9,244 nt of DNA from Pararhizobium_B sp051960215 (GCA_051960215.1 JBQCEN010000286.1:1-9244), one strand, 5' to 3'. Numbered from the stretch's first letter, positions 1 through 7,620 are shown. Notes: generated by a model from the letters alone, not told the origin. Numbers and translations are program-made.

Positions 1-923
1 AGCTTGATCTCGATCAGCGAGCGCGGCCAGTTCAGGCGGCGGAGTGCCGTGACGAGCTGGCCGACCATCGCTGCCTCGCGATGCAGCGCGACGACGACGG
101 AATAGACGGGGAGCGGACCGGCTGCGGCGACCGACACCCGCTTCACCTCCGGCTTCCGCCAGAGGACGAGCGCGGCAAGGCGAAGCGCGATGCAGGCGAA
201 GAAGAGTGTCGTCAGCGCGACGTGCAAGGCGGCGAGCGCCGGGCCGGGCGCCACGATCACCGCGGCGGCCGCCGCGGTGAGGAAGGCGCCGAGCACGATG
301 CCCTGGGCACCGGTCAGGACGAGCCGGGCGCTCTCCGCCGGCTTCTCCTCGAAGAGCGCGCGGACGGTTTCCGCGCCGCGCGCCCGGGCCCGGCAGGCCC
401 AGACGGCCTCGCGAATGGCGCGCGGGGAGGCGATCGCAAGGTCGGCGGCCATCGCCGGTCTGCGCGCAATCCATGACCGCAGATCGAAAAAACGTGCCGC
501 CTCCGGGGCAAGGACCGTGAGCGCCCGTCCGCCACGCTCGATCCTGAGAAGCCTCGGCCGCGCGAGAGCGGCATCGACATGCGGACTGACGACGACCTCC
601 GCAGCCGGGATGAAGGACAGGTAGGGCAGGCCGAGAATCCGGGCGAGCACCTCGTAATAGGTCTCCGCGGCGATGCGGCCGTGGGCGATGAGCTCGCGTT
701 CGATCGTGGTGCCGTTTTCCGCCGCACGGCGCGCCGCGGCCTCGACGTCGGGTTTGCCGATGCCGAGGGCGCGGAATAACCGCCCCTCGTCGATCCGCAG
801 CCGGTCGAACGGCTCCGGCTCCCGGCCGGGCACCAGCGCTTCCGGATGCGGCTCCGGCAAGGCCCATCGGGCAAGCTCAGGCCCTTGCGGCCAATCGTCT
901 TGCGGTTGACCGCCATAACGCAT
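1..923 (-). CDS. Membrane glycosyltransferase, family 2, with GspE-N-like N-terminal domain (partial, runs off left edge)
   Basis: Read from the ATG at 923, this frame stays open for 307 codons to the window edge, so only the N-terminal part is present. Residues about 40-190 are soluble and look like the N-terminal domain of type II secretion/MshE ATPases, for example GTTIERELIAHGRI at 71-84 followed by VLARILGLPYL at 92-102. Two hydrophobic segments follow (about 202-226 and 229-255). Then PVYSVVVALHREA at 272-284 and LNWPRSLIEIK at 297-307 match the first strand and helix of GT2 processive glycosyltransferases of the cellulose synthase/NfrB type. The catalytic aspartates and QxxRW motif would lie beyond the edge. 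It probably moves a sugar from a nucleotide sugar at the inner membrane; the product is unknown. No in-frame start precedes 923, and the Shine-Dalgarno is weak. The solute-binding protein gene diverges 44 bp away. Another open minus frame at 314-916 is Arg/Ser-rich and is a shadow. Confidence 0.85.
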   Translation of the reverse strand, partial: MRYGGQPQDDWPQGPELARWALPEPHPEALVPGREPEPFDRLRIDEGRLFRALGIGKPDVEAAARRAAENGTTIERELIAHGRIAAETYYEVLARILGLPYLSFIPAAEVVVSPHVDAALARPRLLRIERGGRALTVLAPEAARFFDLRSWIARRPAMAADLAIASPRAIREAVWACRARARGAETVRALFEEKPAESARLVLTGAQGIVLGAFLTAAAAAVIVAPGPALAALHVALTTLFFACIALRLAALVLWRKPEVKRVSVAAAGPLPVYSVVVALHREAAMVGQLVTALRRLNWPRSLIEIK

Positions 924-967
924 TATCTGTCGATGGCCGCGCCGGCCTCCCCTCTGCCCCTGCCGGG

Positions 968-1849
968 ATGGTAAGCAAATTGAACGCGAGCGCACCCGTA
1001 AGATTTTTAGGGTTTGTTGTTTTTCTAATATTCGCGCTGGTTGTGCCGCTCTCGGCCGAGACCGTGCTTGCGCAGGAAAAACCGATCATTCCCAACTACT
1101 TCGATCCCAAGGAGCGGATCGCGCTGCCGGATCTGTCGGACTATGGTCGAATTCGCTTCCTCACCGTCACGGACTTTCCGCCGTTCAGCTTCATCGACCA
1201 GACGGGGCGGCTCTCGGGCTTCAACGTCGATCTGGCGCGCGGCATCTGCGAGGAACTGAAGGTCGTCGACAAGTGCCAGATCCAGGCCTTGCCGTGGAAC
1301 GAACTCGAAAAGGCGCTGTCGGCCGGCGATGGCGAGGCGATCGTCGCCGGCGTCGCGATCACCGCCGAAGCGCGCAAGACGCTGAGCTTCACCCGCGCCT
1401 ACCTGCAGTTTCCGGCGCGCTTCGTGCGCAATACCTCTGTCTCGCTCGGCGGCCGGACGGCGGACGCGCTTGCCGCGCGGCGGGTCGGCGTCGTCAAGGG
1501 CAGCGCTCACCAGGCGATGCTGAAGGCGTTCTTCCCGCGCATCGAAGCCGTGCCCTTCGACAGCCGCAGCGCGATGCTCGACGCGCTGAAGGCAAGGAAG
1601 GTCGATGCCGTCTTCGGCGACGGCCTGCAGCTCTCCTTCTGGCTGTCCAGCAAGACGGCTGCCGGATGCTGCGCCTTCTTCGACGGCCCCTATCTCTCGA
1701 GACATTTTCTCGGCGAAGGCCTTGCGATCGCCGCGCGGAGGAAGGACGAGGCCCTGACCGAGGCCTTCGACCACGCCCTCCTCGCCATGAGCCGCGACGG
1801 CCGCTTCGCCGAGATCTACCTGCGCTATTTCCCGAACGGGATGTACTGA
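968..1849 (+). CDS. Periplasmic solute-binding protein, family 3 (amino-acid-type), orphan
   Basis: A 293-residue protein of the SBP_bac_3 family, the periplasmic receptors that usually bind amino acids for ABC importers. Residues 1-35 form a signal peptide: basic residues at K4 and R12, a hydrophobic core at about 13-29, and a likely cleavage at VLA/QE (35/36) or LSA/ET (30/31). The mature protein has the family's opening strand and signature (TVTDFPPFSF at 66-75, GFNVDLARGICEEL at 84-97), the hinge and second lobe (RRVGVVKGSAHQAM at 171-184, DALKARKVDAVFGD at 205-218) and the C-terminal helix ending EIYLRYFPNG. Cysteines at 94, 103, 234 and 235 could form disulfides. Length is normal for the family. 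The start at 968 gives a complete signal peptide; the ribosome-binding site is poor. No permease or ATPase gene is adjacent, so the ligand and even a transport role are open; signalling or enzyme-like solute-binding domains also exist in this fold. Confidence 0.9.
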   Translation: MVSKLNASAPVRFLGFVVFLIFALVVPLSAETVLAQEKPIIPNYFDPKERIALPDLSDYGRIRFLTVTDFPPFSFIDQTGRLSGFNVDLARGICEELKVVDKCQIQALPWNELEKALSAGDGEAIVAGVAITAEARKTLSFTRAYLQFPARFVRNTSVSLGGRTADALAARRVGVVKGSAHQAMLKAFFPRIEAVPFDSRSAMLDALKARKVDAVFGDGLQLSFWLSSKTAAGCCAFFDGPYLSRHFLGEGLAIAARRKDEALTEAFDHALLAMSRDGRFAEIYLRYFPNGMY

Positions 1850-1883
1850 AGCCTCGTTGCGCGACGCGCGCTCTGGCGGGATT

Positions 1884-2297
1884 TTACAGCGTGCGGAAGC
1901 GGGCGATCACGTTGCGCTCGATGGCGGCGCAGGTGAGCTTGTCGAGGTTGAGGCGGTCGCGCAGCATCTGGAGGAAGCGGATCTCCTCCTGCTGGATGTT
2001 CATGTCGGCGGAAGCGACCTCGACGGCGAGCGCGTAGGCGGTGTCGTGGAGCCGCTGCGGGATCGCGTCCCGCACCATGTCGAGGACCGTCGCCAGGCCC
2101 TGCTCCTCGCCGAGGATCGCCGCGCAATCGCGCGAAACCGGGATCAGCTGCTCCTCGTCGAAGCCCGCGAAGACCGGCAGGAAGCGCGTCAGCCGCCCGA
2201 TGCGCGCCAGTTCGGCGTCGTTCATCGCCGTGTCCACGGCGGAAATCGTCACCATGACATAGATCAGGGCGTCGTGGGTCGAGATCGGTGCGGTCAT
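1884..2297 (-). CDS. TerB-family (tellurite resistance-like) protein
   Basis: A 137-residue, mostly helical cytoplasmic protein with no signal peptide or membrane segment. It has the two-fold acidic pattern of TerB-like domains: VDTAMNDAELARIGRL in the first half (about residues 21-36) and ASADMNIQQEEIRFLQML in the second (about 95-112). In the family such acidic clusters can bind metal ions. The name comes from tellurite-resistance operons, but stand-alone TerB-like proteins are common and mostly uncharacterised, so tellurite resistance should not be assumed. The ATG at 2297 is preceded by AAGGA at good spacing, which supports the start. It lies 94 bp downstream of the S24 regulator on the same strand and may be cotranscribed with it. 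It is convergent with the solute-binding protein gene, with 34 bp between the stop codons. Confidence 0.85.
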   Translation of the reverse strand: MTAPISTHDALIYVMVTISAVDTAMNDAELARIGRLTRFLPVFAGFDEEQLIPVSRDCAAILGEEQGLATVLDMVRDAIPQRLHDTAYALAVEVASADMNIQQEEIRFLQMLRDRLNLDKLTCAAIERNVIARFRTL

Positions 2298-2307
2298 GGG
2301 AATCCTT

Positions 2308-2338
2308 CAGGCTTGATGACGCCGCACCATAAAGCCTG
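2308..2338 (-). promoter_or_regulatory. Inverted repeat just upstream of the TerB-like gene
   Basis: A perfect 7-bp inverted repeat, CAGGCTT (2308-2314) and AAGCCTG (2332-2338), is separated by 17 bases. On the minus strand it sits directly before the AAGGA ribosome-binding site of the TerB-like gene. It could form a leader hairpin or be an operator. Seven-bp repeats also arise by chance, so the assignment is weak. Confidence 0.25.
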
Positions 2339-2391
2339 TCCGGCGGACGGCGCCACCGGTTTCTGGCCGCACCGGGAGAAGGGAGCGGACG

Positions 2392-3057
2392 CTACTGGCT
2401 TGCCCAGATGATGCGGGCGATCCACTCGATCTCGGTGAGCTCGAAGCTGCGGTTCGGATGTGCCGGATTGAGCGAAAGGAGCTCGATCGTCTTCGCCGTC
2501 TGGCGGAAGAGCACCTTCGCCATGACCTCGCCCTCGCGCGTCTTGACGACGACGCGGTCGCCGCGGCGGACCTGCGCCCCCGGCTCGACGATCAGCACGT
2601 TGCCGTCGCGGTAGAGCGGCATCATGGAATCGCCTTGCACCTCCAGCGCGTAGACGCCCGACTTGCCGGCGGGCGAGGTCGGGAAATCGACGACGTCCCA
2701 GCCCTGGCCGGCGGGGAAGCCACCGTCGTCGAAGAAGCCGCCGGCACCGGCCTGCGCAAAGCCGAGCAGCGGGATCGAGCCTGCCTGCGGCGGAAAGGCG
2801 CCTTCGGGTATGAAGCTTTCGGCCGCGCTGCCGCTGACGAGCGCCATGAACTCGTCCAGAGAGGCGCCGGTGGCCTGAAGGACCTTGTGAACGGATTCCG
2901 TCGAGGGCCAGCGAAGCCGCCCGTCTCCCGACTGGCGCTTCGACTTGTTGAACGACGTCGGGTCGAGGCCGGCGCGCCGGGCAAGGCCGGAGGGCGAGAG
3001 CCTGTGACGCTCGGCGAGCGCGTCGATGGCCGCCCAGATTCGGTCGTGCGATAGCAT
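2392..3057 (-). CDS. LexA/CI-like transcriptional regulator: XRE-type HTH plus S24 peptidase
   Basis: A 221-residue protein. Residues about 6-70 contain a helix-turn-helix (LSPSGLARRAGLDPTSFNKS at 20-39). Residues about 95-215 form an S24 signal-peptidase-like fold. The nucleophile is Ser144 in QGDSMMPLYRDG, and the general-base lysine is most likely Lys181 in GEVMAKVL, 37 residues on. The linker carries two Ala-Gly dipeptides (103-104, 105-106) in the position of the self-cleavage site of LexA and lambda CI. By family knowledge it is a repressor that can inactivate itself, classically when stimulated by RecA-ssDNA; whether this one is damage-responsive is unknown. The frame is open to 3195, but those extra 46 residues look unlike protein, while MLSHDRIWAAI is the family's normal beginning, so I start at 3057. 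The ribosome-binding site is weak. The upstream region holds a 12-bp palindrome and a hairpin, both possible control elements. It is not LexA itself, being too divergent in the HTH. Confidence 0.9.
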   Translation of the reverse strand: MLSHDRIWAAIDALAERHRLSPSGLARRAGLDPTSFNKSKRQSGDGRLRWPSTESVHKVLQATGASLDEFMALVSGSAAESFIPEGAFPPQAGSIPLLGFAQAGAGGFFDDGGFPAGQGWDVVDFPTSPAGKSGVYALEVQGDSMMPLYRDGNVLIVEPGAQVRRGDRVVVKTREGEVMAKVLFRQTAKTIELLSLNPAHPNRSFELTEIEWIARIIWASQ

Positions 3058-3083
3058 GGCTCGGTCGCGAACCCGGTGACAGG

Positions 3084-3116
3084 AAAAAGGCCGCGGCTGC
3101 CCGAAGGGCCGCCTTT
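3084..3116 (-). terminator. Hairpin plus T-tract after the beta-oxidation cluster, in the leader of the S24 regulator
   Basis: Read on the minus strand, GGCGGCCC (3113-3106) pairs with GGGCAGCC (3102-3095) around a TTC loop with one mismatch. Six bases later comes TTTTT (3088-3084). An alternative fold pairs AAAGGC (3116-3111) with GCCTTT (3091-3086), running straight into the T-tract. It lies about 95 bases after the stop of the hydratase/dehydrogenase gene, which fits an intrinsic terminator for that operon. The T-tract ends only 26 bases before the regulator's ATG, so the hairpin may also act as an attenuator for the regulator. Confidence 0.5.
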
Positions 3117-3148
3117 CTCTTGTAGCCGAGCCGCAGGAATGAGTAAAG

Positions 3149-3160
3149 CTTCCTAGGAAG
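3149..3160. promoter_or_regulatory. Perfect 12-bp palindrome, candidate operator upstream of the S24 regulator
   Basis: CTTCCTAGGAAG is an exact palindrome in a locally AT-richer stretch (about 3136-3167), about 90 bp upstream of the regulator's ATG. Dimeric repressors of this class usually control their own promoter through dyad sites, so an autoregulatory operator is plausible. No convincing -35/-10 pair is visible beside it. Confidence 0.3.
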
Positions 3161-3208
3161 AAATTCCGCCACGCCAGAAACCTGGAGCCCGGCATCGCGC
3201 TTCAGGTA

Positions 3209-5422
3209 TCAGGCGGCGGCGAAGGAGTCCTTTCCGCCGCCGAAGCGGCCGTAGAAGGTCTCGTTCTTCTCCGCCATCTCGAGGAGGAGCTTCGTCGGCC
3301 TGAAATGTGCTCCGTACCGGCGCTGGAGCCCGCGACAGAGGTCGGCGAATGCGGCCGCCCCCATGCCGTCGATATAGGAGAGCGCGCCGCCGGTATAGGG
3401 CGCGAAACCGAAGCCGAGGATCGAGCCGACGTCGGCCTCGCGCGGGTCGGTGACGATCCCTTCCTCGATCGTGCGGGCGGCTTCGAGCGCGATCGTCGCG
3501 AGGAAGCGGCTCTTCAGCACCCCGACGTCGACATCCTCGGGCTTCTGCTGCGGATAGAGCGCCTTCAGCCCCGGCCAGAGATGCTTTTTGGCAGGCTTCG
3601 GCGGATAGTCGTAGAAGCCCTTGCCGTTCTTGCGGCCGAAGCGGCCCTCCTTCTCGACCAGGCGGGTGATGAGGGCGACGTGCTCCGGCGCGACCGCCTT
3701 CGGCCCGAGGTCGGCGAGCGCCGCCTTCAGGATCTTCATCGACAGGTCGATCGCCACCTCGTCGTTGAGCGCCAGCGGCCCGACCGGCATGCCCGCCATC
3801 TTCGCCGCGTTCTCGATCATCGCCGGCGGCACGCCTTCGATCAGCATGTCGTAGGCTTCGTTCATGTATCTGAGCACGCAGCGGTTGACGAAGAAGCCGC
3901 GCGTGTCGTTGACGACGATCGGCGTCTTCCGGATCGCCCGCGCATAGTCGAGCGCGACGGCGAGCGCCTTGTCGGAGGTCTTCCTGCCGAGGATGATTTC
4001 GACGAGCATCATCCGGTCGACCGGCGAGAAGAAGTGGATGCCGATGAAGTTCTTCGGCCGGCTGGCGTTCTTCGCAAGGCCCGTGATCGGCAGCGTCGAG
4101 GTGTTGGAGGCGAAGACGGCGCCGCGCTTCATCTTCGGCTCGATCGCTTCTGTGACCGCCTTCTTCACGTCGCGGTCCTCGAAGACCGCTTCGATGACGA
4201 GATCGGCGTCGGCAAGATCGTCGTGGCTCGCGGACGGCGTGATCAGCGAGAGGAGCTTGTCGCCCTCTTCCTTCGTCGAGCGGCCCTTCTGGATCGCCGC
4301 CTTGACGAGGTTTTCGGACTGCGCCTTGCCCTTTTCGGCCGTCTCCACGTCGCGGTCGACGAGGACGACGGGAATGCCGGCCTTCGCCGTCACATAGGCG
4401 ATGCCGCCGCCCATGAAGCCGGCGCCGACCACGCCGATCTTGCGGAACTTCGTCGGCTTGATGCCCTCCGGCCGGCGCGCGCCCTTGTTCAGGTCCTGCA
4501 TCGAGACGAACAGCGAGCGGATCATCGCGAAGGCTTCGCGCGTCTGCAGGATCTCGGTGAAATAGCGCTGCTCGATCCGGAGCGCCGTGTCGAAGGGCAC
4601 CTGCAGGCCCTCGAAGACGCATTTGAGGATCGCCTTCGGCCCGGGATAGTTGCCATGGCTCTCGCGGCGCAGGATCGCGGAGGCCGCCGGCCAGAGCTGT
4701 GCGCCGGAAGGCGTCCAGATGCCGCCGCCCGGCGCCTTGAAGCCGCGCTCGTCCCACGGCTGCACGGGCTTCAGCCCTTGCTCGATCATCGTCTTCGCCG
4801 CCGCGACCAGCTTCTTCGCCGGCACGACCGCGTGGACGAGGCCCATGGACTTCGCCCGCTGCGGCGTCAATGACTGGCCGGTCGTCATCATCTGCAGCGC
4901 GTCCTGCGCGTTGGTCAGCCGCGGCACGCGCTGCGTCCCGCCGGCGCCGGGGAAGATCCCGACCTTGACCTCTGGCAGCGCCAGCTTCACGCCCTTCGTG
5001 TCAGTGACGACCCGCCCGTGGCAGGCGAGCGCAAGCTCCAAGGCACCGCCCATGCAGGTGCCGTTGATTGCAGCCACCCACGGCTTGCCCGAGGTCTCGA
5101 GCCGCCGCCAGAGCCGGCTCATCCGGCCTGCCGTCTCGAAGAGCGTCTTGACCACCGTCTCCGGGTTCCTCGCCTTCTCCTCGGCGAGCATCCCGAACAT
5201 GCCCTTCAGCATCGTCAGGTCGGCGCCGCCGGAGAAGGTCTTCTTGCCGGAGGTAATTACCGCGCCCTTGATCGCCGCGTCCGCCGCGACCGTTTCGATG
5301 ATCGCCTCGATCTCGTCCATCACCGCAAGGGTGAAGACGTTCATCGACTTCTCCGGCATGTCCCAGGTGACGAGCGCAATGCCATCCGCGTCGGTTTCGA
5401 GCGTGAAATTCGTGTAGGTCAT
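3209..5422 (-). CDS. fadB: Bifunctional enoyl-CoA hydratase / 3-hydroxyacyl-CoA dehydrogenase (fatty-acid oxidation alpha subunit)
   Basis: A 737-residue cytoplasmic enzyme of the FadB/FadJ family, of normal length, catalysing the hydration and NAD-dependent oxidation steps of beta-oxidation. The N-terminal crotonase domain (about 5-200) has the oxyanion-hole region FSGGADLTML (63-72) and both catalytic glutamates: Glu129 in GGALELAL and Glu151 in LPEVKVGIFPGAGGT. The dehydrogenase domain (about 327-605) has the NAD-binding loop GVVGAGFMGGG (330-340), SNTSTLP (439-445), and the dyad His463 (GIHFFSPVDRM) and Glu475, spaced 12 residues as in E. coli FadB. A second C-terminal dehydrogenase repeat follows (about 635-730). 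I chose the ATG at 5422: GGGAGAG lies seven bases upstream. The TTG at 5425 is in frame but too close to that site. It is the last gene of the cluster, 91 bp after the PaiB-like gene and followed by a hairpin. It should act with the thiolase at 6387-7595. The symbol follows family usage; fadJ would serve as well. Confidence 0.95.
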   Translation of the reverse strand: MTYTNFTLETDADGIALVTWDMPEKSMNVFTLAVMDEIEAIIETVAADAAIKGAVITSGKKTFSGGADLTMLKGMFGMLAEEKARNPETVVKTLFETAGRMSRLWRRLETSGKPWVAAINGTCMGGALELALACHGRVVTDTKGVKLALPEVKVGIFPGAGGTQRVPRLTNAQDALQMMTTGQSLTPQRAKSMGLVHAVVPAKKLVAAAKTMIEQGLKPVQPWDERGFKAPGGGIWTPSGAQLWPAASAILRRESHGNYPGPKAILKCVFEGLQVPFDTALRIEQRYFTEILQTREAFAMIRSLFVSMQDLNKGARRPEGIKPTKFRKIGVVGAGFMGGGIAYVTAKAGIPVVLVDRDVETAEKGKAQSENLVKAAIQKGRSTKEEGDKLLSLITPSASHDDLADADLVIEAVFEDRDVKKAVTEAIEPKMKRGAVFASNTSTLPITGLAKNASRPKNFIGIHFFSPVDRMMLVEIILGRKTSDKALAVALDYARAIRKTPIVVNDTRGFFVNRCVLRYMNEAYDMLIEGVPPAMIENAAKMAGMPVGPLALNDEVAIDLSMKILKAALADLGPKAVAPEHVALITRLVEKEGRFGRKNGKGFYDYPPKPAKKHLWPGLKALYPQQKPEDVDVGVLKSRFLATIALEAARTIEEGIVTDPREADVGSILGFGFAPYTGGALSYIDGMGAAAFADLCRGLQRRYGAHFRPTKLLLEMAEKNETFYGRFGGGKDSFAAA

Positions 5423-5476
5423 CAAGGCTCTCCCAAATTCATGAGACGGGGTGGCGTGCGGGCGCCAGCCACACCC

Positions 5477-5500
5477 GATCTCCCCGCAAGGGGGGAGATC
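5477..5500. repeat. Solo palindromic hairpin related to the 6208-6350 repeat
   Basis: GATCTCCCC and GGGGAGATC form a perfect 9-bp stem around GCAAGG. The sequence and its right flank (GGGGGGAGAT, then two variable bases, then GACCG) match the outer end of the right arm at 6327-6357 apart from one missing C. It occupies the gap between the PaiB-like gene and fadB, where the mRNA hairpin could influence stability or downstream expression. No T-tract follows, so it is not a classical terminator. Confidence 0.75.
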
Positions 5501-5513
5501 AGACCGGCGAGGC

Positions 5514-6155
5514 TCATCTCCGCGCCTCCTCGGCCGTCTGCATCAGCTTGGCAATGGCGCGTGAATTGTCCGCTACCTCGCCGGCAAGCCCGGCGATCGT
5601 GCCCAGCCGATCGGCTTCCGGCTTGTGCTGGATCAGCTTCCAGCTCCCTTCGAGGCGATCGATCGTCATGCGCATGCCGACGATCGCTTTCCGCATCGTG
5701 TCGAGATAGTCGGCGGGCGCGTCGCTGACCGCCCAGGGCGCGCTGCGGCCGGCTTCGTTCTGCGCCGTCAGCCGCGTGACATGCGCCAGCACCGCGTCCG
5801 GATCGTCGAAGGCCTGAAGCCGGCCGCGGGCGTGGACGACGACATAGTTCCATGTCGGCACGACCTTGCCGTGCTCCCGCTTGCTCGCATACCAGTTCGG
5901 GCTGACATAGGCGTGCGGTCCCTGGAAGATCGCCAGCGTTTCGCTCGTGCCATCGGCGGCGCGCCAGTGTGGATTGCCGCGCGCGACATGGCATTCGAGC
6001 GTCAGCGCGCCGTCGTCGGACAGTACAGCCGGCACATGCGTCGCCTCGATCCCGCCGGCATGGGCGGCGGTGACGAGCGTGCAGAGCTGGATGTCGCGCA
6101 TGGCCGCGATCAGGACGTCGCGCCTCACCTCGCGGAACTGCTTCGGCACGTACAT
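5514..6155 (-). CDS. PaiB-like FMN-binding split-barrel protein (putative negative regulator)
   Basis: A 213-residue protein of the PaiB family, at normal length. Family signatures seen are the N-terminal MYVPKQFRE, HVARGNPHW (56-64), QGPHAYVSPNWYASK (78-92) and VPTWNYVVVHARG (99-111). The fold is a split beta-barrel that binds FMN in related proteins. Bacillus PaiB was described as a negative regulator of sporulation and protease genes, which gave the family its name, but there is no HTH here and most members are uncharacterised; a flavin- or heme-linked role is as likely as transcriptional control. The ATG at 6155 has an excellent GGGGAGG five bases upstream. The gene sits inside the beta-oxidation cluster, with palindromic repeats on both sides (6208-6350 and 5477-5500), so it may be transcribed from its own promoter or only loosely tied to its neighbours. 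Confidence 0.93.
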   Translation of the reverse strand: MYVPKQFREVRRDVLIAAMRDIQLCTLVTAAHAGGIEATHVPAVLSDDGALTLECHVARGNPHWRAADGTSETLAIFQGPHAYVSPNWYASKREHGKVVPTWNYVVVHARGRLQAFDDPDAVLAHVTRLTAQNEAGRSAPWAVSDAPADYLDTMRKAIVGMRMTIDRLEGSWKLIQHKPEADRLGTIAGLAGEVADNSRAIAKLMQTAEEARR

Positions 6156-6207
6156 CTAGGCCTCCCCATCGCCGACCAGCCTCGTCCAAGAGGCCAGTCC
6201 CGCGCTG

Positions 6208-6350
6208 ATCTCCCCCCTTGTGGGGGAGATGCCCGGCAGGGCAGAGGGGGGTGAGGGCGGCACGGCAAACACGGGCGCCGGCGATCGAGGAGAGGCCGCA
6301 GCACCCCCCTCTGTCAGCTTCGCTGACATCTCCCCCGCAAGGGGGGAGAT
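6208..6350. repeat. 143-bp inverted repeat element made of two hairpin-bearing arms
   Basis: The left arm (6208-6253) and the reverse complement of the right arm (6302-6350) share ATCTCCCCCCTTG(T/C)GGGG and GAGATG, then a different small hairpin, then CAGAGGGGGGTG. The variable hairpins are TGCCCGGCAGGGCA on the left and TGTCAGCGAAGCTGACA on the right; both pair perfectly although their sequences differ. About 48 bp of unrelated sequence lies between the arms. The structure resembles short palindromic elements scattered through rhizobial intergenic DNA. No ORF is inside. It fills most of the 231-bp gap between the thiolase and PaiB-like genes. Confidence 0.85.
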
Positions 6351-6386
6351 TGGACCGTCAGAATCCGCCATCTTCTCTTCCCTTGG

Positions 6387-7595
<1,209 letters not shown>

Positions 7596-7620
7596 ACCTC
7601 GAATCTCCGTGGCGTTTGCG

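Noticed and set aside
314..916. A 200-codon minus-strand frame overlapping the glycosyltransferase
   Set aside because: Arg/Ser-rich shadow. The overlapping frame from 923 gives a coherent protein with membrane helices and a GT2 motif.
906..934. TTGACC as a -35 box for the solute-binding protein gene
   Set aside because: No acceptable -10 sequence occurs at 16-18 bp spacing.
1859..1871. GCGCG-ACG-CGCGC hairpin between the convergent solute-binding protein and TerB-like genes
   Set aside because: Only five base pairs in GC-rich DNA, and the nearest T-run (1882-1885) is 10 bases further on; too weak to call a terminator.
3058..3195. N-terminal extension of the S24 regulator to 3195
   Set aside because: The added residues do not look like protein, would cover the palindrome and hairpin, and the family begins at the Met at 3057.
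3305..4873. A 522-codon open frame on the plus strand opposite fadB
   Set aside because: Its translation is rich in Arg, Asp, Leu and Val without domain patterns, as expected for the complement of a GC-rich gene. The opposite strand encodes an intact enzyme with all catalytic residues.
5422..5442. Six-codon leader ORF (ATG at 5442, TGA at 5422) overlapping the fadB start as TGATG
   Set aside because: It has no ribosome-binding site and is easily explained by chance; the good GGGAGAG serves fadB itself.
6208..6350. A MITE or IS remnant, or a CRISPR-like repeat pair
   Set aside because: There is no clear target-site duplication or transposase trace, and the repeats are inverted with no repeat-spacer periodicity; an intergenic mosaic repeat fits better.
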